Below are positions 1 through 7,468 of a stretch of DNA of 62,462 nucleotides, piece by piece; within the stretch, counting starts at the first letter, position 1; each line of letters starts with the position of its first letter. The translations under genes and the position numbers were made by a program. The stretch comes from Chloroflexota bacterium. GTDB lineage: Bacteria; Chloroflexota; Anaerolineae; Anaerolineales; Villigracilaceae. Location: assembly GCA_016223135.1 (NCBI GenBank), contig JACRPQ010000008.1, forward strand, positions 1-62,462, written 5' to 3'. Under the pieces are notes generated by a model, which saw only the letters and a program-made list of their open reading frames with translations, did not search any database and was not told the origin of the DNA.

Positions 1-46
1 GGCGCTTGCACTATAATACCCAGCGACCACACAGCTCGTTAGGTTA
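1..46. repeat. Partial integron attC-like site at window edge
   Basis: GTTAGGT at 40-46 fits the integron core consensus GTTRRRY. It lies 82 bp beyond the stop codon of the minus-strand gene at 128, where the attC of that cassette should begin. The rest of the site is outside the window, so this call rests on its agreement with the better attC sites at 3391-3516 and 4154-4280. Confidence 0.4.
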
Positions 47-127
47 TAAAACTCCGGCAGCCTTTGCTGCCCAGTACACTACCCAATTTCAACCTGCTCT
101 GTCTCTCATTCCAGTTGGACACAAAAA

Positions 128-646
128 CTAAAGCAGGTCAGAACCCAATGCTTTTAGCGGGAAATAGATGATAATGCTTTGCAAGCCTACCCCGAAGATG
201 AAAAATACAACCGTTATCAACCATGCAATAAAATTTTTACTTGTATCGCCCATGAAATACGACAATATAATTCTGTGCGCTTGAGGTAATACTATCAAAC
301 TGGAAACAACGGAAGCAACGATTGAGGCAACTGCGGCTTTGTTCAACCAATTTTCCAACTGTAAAACTTCATACGGATTATAAAATTCAGGCAGATTTTC
401 ATCATCCATCAAAAAAACAAAATCAGTTTTGTCTTCATCGTTTTCGCATTCGGTATCTTCATGCTCTAAAATAGGCGCATTTTGTGGAGGAAGTTCGCCA
501 AGTCTTTCTTGTAAAATCTCTTGAATGACACTGAATGCATCTTCTGACCATTTCGTGCGGTCATTCTTTTGCCAGATTTCAACCAGTTCATCAGTTTCTT
601 TCGATTTGAAATTGTTGTAAATTTGCTTGCGAAGGCTGTTACTCAT
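128..646 (-). CDS. Hypothetical membrane protein, cassette gene
   Basis: This 172-residue protein matches no family I recognise. Residues 1-100 are soluble and acidic, with a strongly acidic stretch near 62-83. Two hydrophobic segments follow at about 104-120 and 139-165, so it is probably a small inner-membrane protein with a cytoplasmic N-terminus. Its start overlaps the end of the gene at 639-1010 by 8 bp, which implies translational coupling, and both appear to lie on one integron cassette. The low GC and AT-rich codons contrast with the GC-rich chromosomal genes beyond 5.8 kb and suggest horizontal acquisition. Function is unknown. Confidence 0.7.
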   Translation of the reverse strand: MSNSLRKQIYNNFKSKETDELVEIWQKNDRTKWSEDAFSVIQEILQERLGELPPQNAPILEHEDTECENDEDKTDFVFLMDDENLPEFYNPYEVLQLENWLNKAAVASIVASVVSSLIVLPQAHRIILSYFMGDTSKNFIAWLITVVFFIFGVGLQSIIIYFPLKALGSDLL

Positions 647-1010
647 TGGTCACCCCTTCAAGTTTATCTTTGTAATTCAAGTCAGTTTCCACAATCATAT
701 ACAAACCTAACGAAACACCTTTTAGAACAAGCCAGTAAATAATGCCCCGAATCAAAATACTCGCCAAATCCACAATAAGGCTGAAAGTATAAACAGGGTT
801 TTGGCTTAACATCTCCATAAAATTGGGTTGACCAAAACGCGTTGGCATGGTTTGCGTCATGTACAAACTTTGAAATTGGATAAACCTTGCTCCCACATAC
901 AAAACTTGAGAGACAAGAGCAATCCACGCAAAAATATTTGCTGCTGATGCGATGTTCATTAACCTGCCATGCTTGTTCGTGATAAAGTCTTCTCCAGTGT
1001 TATCGGTCAT
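639..1010 (-). CDS. Hypothetical membrane protein, cassette gene
   Basis: This 123-residue protein has no recognised family. Hydrophobic stretches at about 22-46 and 78-108 suggest two membrane spans. A purine-rich AGGGAG lies just upstream of the ATG on the minus strand and can serve as ribosome-binding site. It overlaps the next gene (128-646) by 8 bp, so the two probably form one unit and perhaps a membrane complex. Upstream lies an attC-like boundary at 1057-1063, making this the promoter-proximal gene of the cassette. The base composition is AT-rich like its partner. Confidence 0.65.
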   Translation of the reverse strand: MTDNTGEDFITNKHGRLMNIASAANIFAWIALVSQVLYVGARFIQFQSLYMTQTMPTRFGQPNFMEMLSQNPVYTFSLIVDLASILIRGIIYWLVLKGVSLGLYMIVETDLNYKDKLEGVTNE

Positions 1011-1056
1011 ACAATCTCCCTGTTTAGATTTTGTTAGAAAGTTGTGCAGGACAAGC

Positions 1057-1107
1057 GCCTAACGAATCTGTCGAAAAAGTCCTTTTTTCAAAACCGCGCT
1101 GTTGGGT
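1057..1107. repeat. Candidate attC site (short form)
   Basis: GCCTAAC (1057-1063) and GTTGGGT (1101-1107) match the RYYYAAC and GTTRRRY integron core sites. They enclose a weak hairpin of GAAAAAG and CTTTTTTC. A longer alternative ends at GTTGGCT (1226-1232) and resembles the ends of the attC at 3391-3516. The site sits about 30 bp after the stop of the gene at 1262-2332, as expected of a cassette. A mutated copy of the 1064-1101 part is present at 2378-2420. Confidence 0.5.
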
Positions 1108-1261
1108 GGAGCGGGAGTATGAAGAAAAATTCCACCAGCGGGAGTTGAACTCCTTGCAGCGCCGCCCACTTGGGGCTGGCGCCGGTTTCTGCGGCGTAGG
1201 CGGGAGGCGTTTCTTGAAACGGTGTGTTGGCTTGTTTTTTGTCATCCAGAACCATGTAGTT

Positions 1262-2332
1262 TTACGACTCGCTTGAATGAGTATGCCGATGATGTAAATC
1301 GGGCATGTGGTGATGGGCGTGAGCTAATTTATTGTGTTTATGAACGTGCGAATGTTTCTTGATACTTATGCCTCCATGATCGTGGTCGTGATGTCCATCA
1401 TCGTGAATGTGCGCATGTTCGTGAATTGTCATTTCATGAACATGGTCATGCTCATGTTCTTCGCTCACTAAAAATAGTGTCCCTGTAACCATGAGCGGAA
1501 GGGCAAGAATAAACACCCAACCTGGAAATTCTCGAAATACAAGAAAAGATAATATCATGCCAGCCAGCGGCGCAGAACTAAACAATGCACTTGTGCGAGC
1601 CGCTCCAATACCACGCATGGCGTGAATAAACAATACAATGCTTGCTCCATAACTTAAACTGCCCAATATCAGTGCGCCTAAAACAACTTCCCAGGCGGGG
1701 AGTTGTTTTCCTAAAACCAATGCCATTCCTAATGAAAAACTTCCCGCTCCCAAGCCTTTGATAGTGACAATTGTTATTGGGTCTTTTGCAGAAATGTTTC
1801 GAGTAAAGTTGTTATCAATTCCCCAAAGGACACAAGCGGCGATAATGCCCAATGCGCCCAAAGACACCCCCCATTCCGCATTTGGATTTACTGAAAGAAA
1901 AATACTCGCAAGAGTGATTAGTGCAATTGCCCACCATGCACGATGACTGATTGATTCCTTGAAAGCGAAAAATGCAATAAGAGTTGTTGCCACGCCTTCA
2001 AAACTTAAGAGCAGGGATGCTGTTGCGGCGGGTGTGTTTTGCAAGCTGAAAAGCAAGGTAATTGGAGCGGCAATGCCGCCAGCAATAATTGCTCCCGCCA
2101 ACCATAAATAATCAGGCTTCTTAATTTGCGCTTCGCTATCCAGCCCCTTCTGATTCATACGTTGAAATAGTTTTACGCCAAATAGACCAATGCCGCTGCC
2201 AAGATACAAAAATGCCGCAAGCGGAATCGGTTCAACTTCACCTAAAAGCAACTTTGCAAGCGGCGCACTTGCGCCAAACAAAAGAGCGGCAATTAAGGCT
2301 TGAATAACTGACGGAATGTGACTTCGATTCAT
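1262..2332 (-). CDS. DMT-superfamily (EamA) transporter with His-rich tail
   Basis: This 356-residue integral membrane protein belongs to the drug/metabolite transporter superfamily. About ten hydrophobic segments form two EamA repeats, starting at IPSVIQALIAALLFG, with conserved features such as the PLAKLLL and LGSLSYGAS regions. The last 65 residues form a hydrophilic tail extremely rich in His, Asp and Glu (EHEHDHVHE, HDDGHHDHDH, HAHHHMPDLHHRH), which is unusual for EamA proteins and suggests binding of Zn, Ni or Co. I chose the ATG at 2332 because AAGGA lies upstream and the residues before it run into the attC-like boundary. An open extension to 2413 exists. The exported substrate cannot be told from sequence. 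It appears to be the only coding gene of its cassette. Confidence 0.85.
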   Translation of the reverse strand: MNRSHIPSVIQALIAALLFGASAPLAKLLLGEVEPIPLAAFLYLGSGIGLFGVKLFQRMNQKGLDSEAQIKKPDYLWLAGAIIAGGIAAPITLLFSLQNTPAATASLLLSFEGVATTLIAFFAFKESISHRAWWAIALITLASIFLSVNPNAEWGVSLGALGIIAACVLWGIDNNFTRNISAKDPITIVTIKGLGAGSFSLGMALVLGKQLPAWEVVLGALILGSLSYGASIVLFIHAMRGIGAARTSALFSSAPLAGMILSFLVFREFPGWVFILALPLMVTGTLFLVSEEHEHDHVHEMTIHEHAHIHDDGHHDHDHGGISIKKHSHVHKHNKLAHAHHHMPDLHHRHTHSSES

Positions 2333-2377
2333 AAAACACTGATTTTCCTTACCGATGTTATGCGAGGGGCAAGTCGA

Positions 2378-2420
2378 CGAATCTGTCAAAAAACTCCCTT
2401 TTTTCAAAGCCACGCCGCCA
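2378..2420. repeat. Degenerate attC-like boundary
   Basis: This stretch is a mutated copy of 1064-1101: the segment CGAATCTGTC, the A-run, the T-run and the following GCC are all recognisable. The recombination core next to it is altered (GTCGA in place of GTTAGGC on the minus strand). It lies about 48 bp before the start of the EamA gene, in the position of a cassette junction. Confidence 0.4.
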
Positions 2421-2482
2421 TGCGGAGCGGTCCTTCTGGCTGTGGTGGGATTATACCCCCGCCATTTTCCCGTTTGGGATGG

Positions 2483-2641
2483 CTAATTCAACCTCCCGAA
2501 GGCATGGATTTTGCCGATATTGTGAACCATTGCGTACAATCTCCACTGCACATCCACCTTGGGCTTGGTGCGGAGCGTAAAGCGGTTCATGCGCTTGTGG
2601 AAACAGATGTTGGCAGAGACCGCTCGACAATTTTCAGCCGC
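2483..2641 (-). pseudogene. Transposase C-terminal remnant (IS1182-like)
   Basis: On the minus strand, a reading frame ending with a stop at 2483-2485 encodes a segment with the pattern NRFTLRTKPKVDVQWRLYA followed by VHNIGKI. This resembles the C-terminal end of IS1182-type DDE transposases. The frame is closed upstream by a stop near 2670 and has no initiation signal, so only a fragment remains. No inverted repeats of a complete element are visible. The rest of 2333-2870 holds no other gene. GTTCGGC at 2764-2770 may be one end of the attC of the following cassette gene, now split by this insertion. Confidence 0.45.
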
Positions 2642-2870
2642 CCGGCGTAGATTTTCCTGCCGGGCGGCGGTCGATCTTTATGATGAGGGCGCTTTCATTC
2701 GACATAGTGCGCCTGATGACTGTCTCAGGGCGCTCGTGGCGACTTGGTTTCTGAGAACGCTTTGTTCGGCGGCTTTATGAACTCAAGACTCTTTGCCTGA
2801 AAAAAGAACACCACAATCAACACGCTAAATTTTTACACACAATTGAATCTTTTGCAATAAATCCATTGCC

Positions 2871-3299
2871 TCATGGTCTTAGTTGAAAATCTTGTGCGTC
2901 CAATACGATTGTTTCACCCCACTTGTCGATCACTTCGAATCTATTTTGGTCAAGCCATTTTATCTCAAGGTCGCAAGCGTCACGAACTCGATAGACTCCT
3001 TCTTTGGTTTCTTGCCCATAAGTAATATCCAAACGAGTTGAGCAATCACAAGTTGCGCCACAACTAGTGCTAACCACATGCACAATAATAGTGCCATCAG
3101 GATTTGACTCTGAATGCAAGACCGTGCCTGCGCTATTTGACATTCCAACACCCAAATAAATACCAAGTGCTATTTGTGCCCCAAAAGATAAACACCACAA
3201 CAAAATCACTACGCCAAAAATTATAGCAATTATGCGAGTAACAAACTTGAATGGAAACTTGTTCTTATTCTGATTTGATTGATTCTGCTCTGAATTCAT
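2871..3299 (-). CDS. Hypothetical single-span membrane protein, cassette gene
   Basis: This 142-residue protein has a short basic N-terminus rich in Asn and Gln, one membrane span at about residues 20-50, and an extracytoplasmic domain. The external part has three Cys in a CGATCDC pattern near residues 79-85 and a fourth near 108, which could form disulfides. I recognise no family. It lies between two attC-like sites and is AT-rich, so it is probably the gene of a single cassette. Its downstream flank contains the transposase remnant at 2483-2641. Confidence 0.6.
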   Translation of the reverse strand: MNSEQNQSNQNKNKFPFKFVTRIIAIIFGVVILLWCLSFGAQIALGIYLGVGMSNSAGTVLHSESNPDGTIIVHVVSTSCGATCDCSTRLDITYGQETKEGVYRVRDACDLEIKWLDQNRFEVIDKWGETIVLDAQDFQLRP

Positions 3300-3390
3300 T
3301 TATTTTCCCTTGTCGATAACCTCGCTACATGAAAAATCAAGCAGGCTGATAACAACATTATTGAAGGAGCACATTCTTTCTTTACCAGCC

Positions 3391-3516
3391 GCCGAACGGT
3401 TGGTTTTAGCGGCAGCGGCGGGACGGGCAAGACTCCTTCGCCTACACTCAACTCCGCTGGCTCGCGGCGCATACCCTCAGCGGCGAAGCCGCTGTCCGCT
3501 GCAAACGGTGTTGGGC
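3391..3516. repeat. Integron attC site
   Basis: A 126-bp imperfect palindrome is bounded by GCCGAAC (3391-3397, one mismatch to RYYYAAC) and GTTGGGC (3510-3516, perfect GTTRRRY). It starts 8 bp beyond the stop of the gene at 3524. It is strongly similar to the site at 4154-4280: both share the central CCCTCAGCGGCG hairpin and the AGCGGCGGG and GGCAAGAC blocks. Such sequence families of attC within one array are typical of chromosomal integrons. Confidence 0.75.
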
Positions 3517-3523
3517 GCATTCT

Positions 3524-4138
3524 TTATGACCAGTCGCTTTGGATTTCTTGAATAATCCTTCTCCACGGCAACATTATTTCCTCGACGGTGTTCATCCACT
3601 CAACATAAGCCTCCACTTCTGGAGATAGATGGAGACGCTTTAGTAAGAATTCTCGCCTTTCAATGGAATTCCGAATCCTTCTGCGCTCATGGCGATACAA
3701 CAAGATTCCGTCAAGCAAATTCATCCACACTTTTTTTGACAGGTAAGGATAAGGTGGTATCTTGCCGCCAATGTGGTTTAACTTCTTCACATTCTTGTAA
3801 ACAGGTTTAGCAAAGTCAATCCTGTGCTTGTAAAAAAATCTTTTTGCTAAATTGTACCCACTTTCATCGAGTGCGATCCAAAAAAGTGTATTTGGAGATG
3901 CTTGTTCTACCTTAAGAAGCGGTAGCTTAATAACAGCATCTAGGTAATCCATGGGAAATAGAAAGTCAAGAATCAAGAAAGGCGCAAGGTTTAATGCTTT
4001 CTCTGCTTCGGCATTTCTGCTGATTAGGTCTAGGCTATTGTAACTATAATGTACAAAAGCACCACAAACATACAATATCTCGTTTGCATCTTCCCTGCCA
4101 CTGACAAGGGTAACCGAAGTGGGATAAGGTCCGCTCAT
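3524..4138 (-). CDS. Hypothetical soluble protein, cassette gene
   Basis: This 204-residue protein has no signal peptide or clear membrane span and no family I recognise. The C-terminal half is rich in Arg and Lys (KRFFYKHRIDF, RHERRRIRNSIERREF) and contains several Trp, which could suit nucleic-acid contact, but that is a guess. A TTG start at 4165 would extend it, but it lies inside the attC-like site, so I prefer the ATG at 4138 next to AGGA. It stands alone between two well-formed attC sites (3391-3516 and 4154-4280), the clearest cassette in this array. Confidence 0.65.
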   Translation of the reverse strand: MSGPYPTSVTLVSGREDANEILYVCGAFVHYSYNSLDLISRNAEAEKALNLAPFLILDFLFPMDYLDAVIKLPLLKVEQASPNTLFWIALDESGYNLAKRFFYKHRIDFAKPVYKNVKKLNHIGGKIPPYPYLSKKVWMNLLDGILLYRHERRRIRNSIERREFLLKRLHLSPEVEAYVEWMNTVEEIMLPWRRIIQEIQSDWS

Positions 4139-4153
4139 TCCTATTAATTCAGC

Positions 4154-4280
<127 letters not shown>

Positions 4281-4308
4281 GCTTCCTGAATGATGGTAGA
4301 GATGGCTG

Positions 4309-5337
4309 CTACCTTGGAATTTCAATTTGCCATATAGCTCCTGCAAATCGTTCTCCAATTTCCGGAAAATAAATGGTCATTGTCCTTGACGTATTGGGAA
4401 GGGGAAGCATGTCACCAACCCCTCCGCATTTATCGTTTTTTAATTTGTAACCCCATTCCCACTTGATGGACTCGCCCGCGTTTAGCGATTGTGATTCTAT
4501 ATAACTATCTCTGTCACACCAACCAATGCTTGTCCAAACATACAAACGCTCGCCCGTATCGAGTGCTACATAAGATTCATCTCCCCCGAACTTTGGAATA
4601 ATTATTCTCTGTCCAGATGTGTTTGTTAGAACGTACTTGATAGTGATTAGTGGGGCATAATCAGGGAAGGTCGGATTACCACAATCAGCTAAACACACAA
4701 CAGAGGCTTTTAGACTTAACCCATTGCCATAGGCAGTATCGCCGTCTGATAGTATTTGTTTCGGGGAAGTCGTAGCTTGAACGATCGTGGGGGATGGAAG
4801 ATTAGACGTTGGGCTCGGATTAACCGGTAATTGTGAAATCGGTGTAGAGAAAGTTCCGCAACCCAAATCTTGACCCGATACTTGTTCTACTGATATTGGG
4901 ACATGAACACGATAGCTTCCCGATTTGTTGTTAGCGATTATGCTCCCCCTCCATGTCTGCTCCGTCCATCTGAGAACAAATTCCATGTTTGTCCCGGGAG
5001 GAGCGCTTAATTTATGGCTTTTGCTTACATTCCTATACTGCCCATATTTTGCAGTCACGCTTCCCTCAATGATTTCATATCCTATTTGCAGCTCGACAGC
5101 TCCTTCAATATTGGTTGAGAACGAACGTTCAGAAACTTGTTCGCTTTCCGATTTACCGCCACAGTTGTTGATGCGAATGGTTTCAGTAAAGCTTACAGTT
5201 TCACTGCTACTTTCAATCACCTGAATACCCTGATCGGGTTGGATTGAAACTGCTTGCGTTGCTGGTGCACTGCAACCACTGAGTAGCACTAGCACAATCG
5301 ATACATCAATTGTCCTGAAAGAGATGTGTTTTTTCAT
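4309..5337 (-). CDS. Hypothetical lipoprotein, cassette gene
   Basis: This 342-residue protein begins with a type II signal peptide whose lipobox reads LLSGC (Cys about residue 22), so it should be a lipid-anchored exported protein. After a Thr/Ser-rich start it has a beta-rich region at about 45-160 containing an NNCGG segment, a Pro/Thr linker near 170-195, and a second beta-rich domain of DUF4352-like appearance at about 197-340 (ends of strands IKYVLTNTSGQ and MTIYFPEIG). I cannot assign a function. It is the rightmost cassette gene. A boundary-like GTTGGGT on the minus strand lies at 5370-5364, just upstream. Confidence 0.7.
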   Translation of the reverse strand: MKKHISFRTIDVSIVLVLLSGCSAPATQAVSIQPDQGIQVIESSSETVSFTETIRINNCGGKSESEQVSERSFSTNIEGAVELQIGYEIIEGSVTAKYGQYRNVSKSHKLSAPPGTNMEFVLRWTEQTWRGSIIANNKSGSYRVHVPISVEQVSGQDLGCGTFSTPISQLPVNPSPTSNLPSPTIVQATTSPKQILSDGDTAYGNGLSLKASVVCLADCGNPTFPDYAPLITIKYVLTNTSGQRIIIPKFGGDESYVALDTGERLYVWTSIGWCDRDSYIESQSLNAGESIKWEWGYKLKNDKCGGVGDMLPLPNTSRTMTIYFPEIGERFAGAIWQIEIPR

Positions 5338-5351
5338 GGCACACCCGTTTT

Positions 5352-5396
5352 GTTAGGCGTAGCACCCAACTATTGCTTATACGGACGTCCGTATAA
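5352..5396. promoter_or_regulatory. Right end of cassette array and perfect 20-bp palindrome
   Basis: The minus-strand core GTTGGGT (5370-5364) and a second GCCTAAC (5358-5352) mark the upstream edge of the last cassette. Next to them is the perfect palindrome TTATACGGACGTCCGTATAA (5377-5396), which looks like the operator of a dimeric repressor of the TetR type. No integrase gene and no recognisable regulator gene lie to the right. The rest of 5397-5612 shows nothing I can name. Confidence 0.45.
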
Positions 5397-5612
5397 TTCC
5401 TTTTAGCTGGAAACTTCCATCTAATCCCCCAAATCGTTTGGGCGCTTAGACAGAATGGGTTAAAACCAGATGAGTAGATTATATGACCCTCTTTCCCAAT
5501 AGGTCAATACCTATAATACACCCAAGTTCTGCAAAGAGGCGGCTTAGCCGTCAACCCCCCTCTGGACACTTGACCACCGCCGCTTACCACTTGCCCACTC
5601 GCTCATCGCCCA

Positions 5613-5671
5613 CTGATAACTGGTCACTGATAACTGGTAACTGATAACTGCTCACTGCTCACTGATCACTG
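5613..5671. repeat. Heptamer tandem array
   Basis: Eight heptamers of the form CTGRTMA run in phase without interruption from 5613 to 5668, followed by CTG. It is one of several 7-bp arrays in the window and lies in the upstream region of rpmF. Confidence 0.85.
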
Positions 5672-5693
5672 AATTACTTCCCCTTCTTCCAAC

Positions 5694-5722
5694 TTGCCAA
5701 CCTGCCAACCTTCAACTATAAT
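5694..5722 (+). promoter_or_regulatory. Sigma70-type promoter for rpmF
   Basis: TTGCCA (5694-5699), a 17-bp spacer and TATAAT (5717-5722) form a near-consensus promoter. The predicted leader to the rpmF start at 5811 is about 80 nt. Confidence 0.6.
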
Positions 5723-5810
5723 CCCCCCGCTCAACTGCCAGAAAAAGCGAGCCCCCTTCGCGCACTGCAGGAAACACAAGATATAAAGAAACAAATAAGG
5801 AGAAAGACCC

Positions 5811-6011
5811 ATGCCCCCACATCCAAAACGCAAACACTCCAAGAGCCGCCGCGACAATCGCCGCGCTCACGACGCACTTCAACCCCGCAACCTCACCCTC
5901 TGCTCCAACTGCGGTTCCATGCGCCTTCCCCACACCGTCTGCCCCAACTGCGGCTACTACGAAGGACGCGAAGTCGTCGAAGTCAAAAAAGAAAAGAAAC
6001 AAAGCGAATAA
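5811..6011 (+). CDS. rpmF: Large ribosomal subunit protein bL32
   Basis: This 66-residue protein has the bL32 pattern: a basic PHPKRKHSKSRRDNRRAHDAL start, then a zinc ribbon with CSNC at about 32-35 and CPNC at about 45-48. It is part of the 50S subunit. The ATG follows AAGGAGAAAGACCC, a good ribosome-binding site. The C-terminal tail is lysine- and glutamate-rich. In many bacteria rpmF follows a DUF177 (YceD) gene; here the DUF177 gene lies 36 kb away at 41850. The four-Cys form (rather than the Cys-free zinc-independent paralogue) implies a zinc-dependent protein. Confidence 0.97.
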   Translation: MPPHPKRKHSKSRRDNRRAHDALQPRNLTLCSNCGSMRLPHTVCPNCGYYEGREVVEVKKEKKQSE

Positions 6012-6081
6012 CCCCCCAGCCGCCGACGGGTCGTGACCAAAACGACCCGTTTGTGTTTAAAATATCCAAAAGGAAATTCTC

Positions 6082-6167
6082 CTGGCGACCTGACAGTTTC
6101 AAATGGAACGCTGAAAAACGCAATCAACGTTCCTCCGCGTCCCAAAACAAAAGAGCCGGGTGGCTGG
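6082..6167. mobile_element. Palindromic non-autonomous element, CTAG-end family, copy 1
   Basis: This 86-bp element runs between CTGG ends and is an inverted copy of those at 21113-21232 and 52799-52901. They share the blocks CCTGACAGTTTCAAATG, AACGCTGAAAAACGC and GTCCCAAAACAAAAG. Both flanks carry the 8-bp direct repeat AAATTCTC (6074-6081 and 6168-6175), a target-site duplication. Confidence 0.75.
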
Positions 6168-6325
6168 AAATTCTCCACCGTACAAATTTTGGACAAAGAT
6201 CGTTCCCAGCGCGGATGTCGCGGATTTTGCGGATGACGCAGATGTTTCCTGAAAAAATCCGCGCAATCTGCCAGCATAATTCGTGTTGAATACGGCTTTC
6301 TCATTATCGCTCGACGGAATCAATT

Positions 6326-6380
6326 TTTGTACACGGATCGCACGGATGATACGGAATTCCCCGTGAAATCCGTGTACAAA
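6326..6380. repeat. Palindromic CACGGAT repeat
   Basis: TTTGTACACGGAT (6326-6338) pairs perfectly with ATCCGTGTACAAA (6368-6380). A related copy lies at about 22594-22680. The stretch 6012-6522 contains this, the element at 6082-6167 and other short repeats such as TTCTCATTATCGCT (also near 44290), but no gene. Confidence 0.6.
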
Positions 6381-6522
6381 GAAGGCTCGCATCCAGACTT
6401 TGAGAAAACCATATCGTGTTGAAGGTTTGACCTTGTACACTGCCAAAAGATCACAAACTTCGTGACCTTTATGTCCTTCGTGGATAAAAAATTTTTTTCA
6501 TCCTGCCTGTCTTGGAGACCCC

Positions 6523-7461
6523 ATGCCCCTCAATCCCCAAACCACAGCCTTCATCTTCCCCGGCCAAGGCTCACAAGCCGTTGGCATGGGCAAAGAACTC
6601 GCCGAAACCTACCCTCTTGCCCGCCAACTCTTCGACCAGGCAGACGCCCTCCTCGGCTTCCCCCTCTCCCAGCTCATGTGGAACGGACCCAAAGAAGAAC
6701 TCGACGACACCCTCCACACCCAACCCGCCCTCTACCTCCACTCCATCGCCGCCTGGACCGTCTTCACGCATCTCTATCCTGACTTCAAACCTGCCGCCCT
6801 CGCCGGTCACTCCCTCGGTGAACTCTCTGCCCTCACCGCCGCCGGCGCCCTTCCCTTCGAAGCCGGGCTCCAACTCGTCCGCACTCGCGGCGAACTCATG
6901 AAACGCGCGGGCAAACAAAACCCCGGCGGCATGGCAGCCATCCTCGGCTTGGACATCCCCACCCTCGACCAAATCTGCGCCCAAGCCAGCGCCGCCGGTG
7001 AAACCGTTCAGGTCGCCAACGACAACTGCCCCGGCCAGGTCGTCATCTCCGGGCACAAACCCGCCCTCGAACGCGCCATCGAACTTGCCAAAACCGCCGG
7101 CGCCAAGCGCGCCCTGCCCCTCGCCGTCAGCATCGCCGCCCATTCCCCCCTCATGGATGCCATCCAGCAGGAATGGAACGCCGCTGTGGATGCCTGCCCC
7201 CTGCGCGACCCCCTCATCCCCATCATCGGCAACGTCCATGCCAGCCTGCTCCGCACCGCCGGCGACCTGCGCGCCGACCTCAAAGCCCAAATGCAATCCC
7301 GCGTCCGCTGGACCGAATCGGTGCAGACCATGCTTGGGATGGGCATCCAGGCTTTCGTCGAGGCAGGAAGCGGCGATGTCCTCCTCGGTCTGATCAAACG
7401 CATCGCCCCCTCCGCCGCTCGCTTTCCCCTCGGCAATCCCAACGACTTCAACCCCCTATAA
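6523..7461 (+). CDS. fabD: Malonyl-CoA:ACP transacylase
   Basis: This enzyme moves malonyl from CoA to acyl carrier protein to feed fatty acid synthesis in the cytoplasm. The 312-residue length is normal for the family. The GQGSQ motif is at 14-18, the catalytic Ser97 in GHSLGE (95-100), conserved Arg in LVRTRGELM near 120-122, and the second catalytic residue His207 in SIAAHSPLM. The ATG has GGAGA at a good distance. It is only 7 bp before the next gene (7469), which has no obvious role in lipid synthesis. No other fab gene is adjacent, so it is isolated from the usual fabHDG cluster. Confidence 0.95.
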   Translation: MPLNPQTTAFIFPGQGSQAVGMGKELAETYPLARQLFDQADALLGFPLSQLMWNGPKEELDDTLHTQPALYLHSIAAWTVFTHLYPDFKPAALAGHSLGELSALTAAGALPFEAGLQLVRTRGELMKRAGKQNPGGMAAILGLDIPTLDQICAQASAAGETVQVANDNCPGQVVISGHKPALERAIELAKTAGAKRALPLAVSIAAHSPLMDAIQQEWNAAVDACPLRDPLIPIIGNVHASLLRTAGDLRADLKAQMQSRVRWTESVQTMLGMGIQAFVEAGSGDVLLGLIKRIAPSAARFPLGNPNDFNPL

Positions 7462-7468
7462 TAATCAC

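Noticed and set aside
2318-2780. Plus-strand open frames in the gap after the EamA gene
   Set aside because: They are shadows of the minus-strand transposase remnant and repeat sequence; no start signals or family traits were found.
5613-5671. CRISPR-like appearance of short direct repeats
   Set aside because: The units are 7 bp in continuous phase with no spacers, and no cas gene is in the window.
6571-7296. Long minus-strand open frame opposite fabD
   Set aside because: Its residues are Gly, Glu and Val-rich as expected of an antisense shadow of a GC-rich gene, and fabD on the plus strand has all catalytic motifs.
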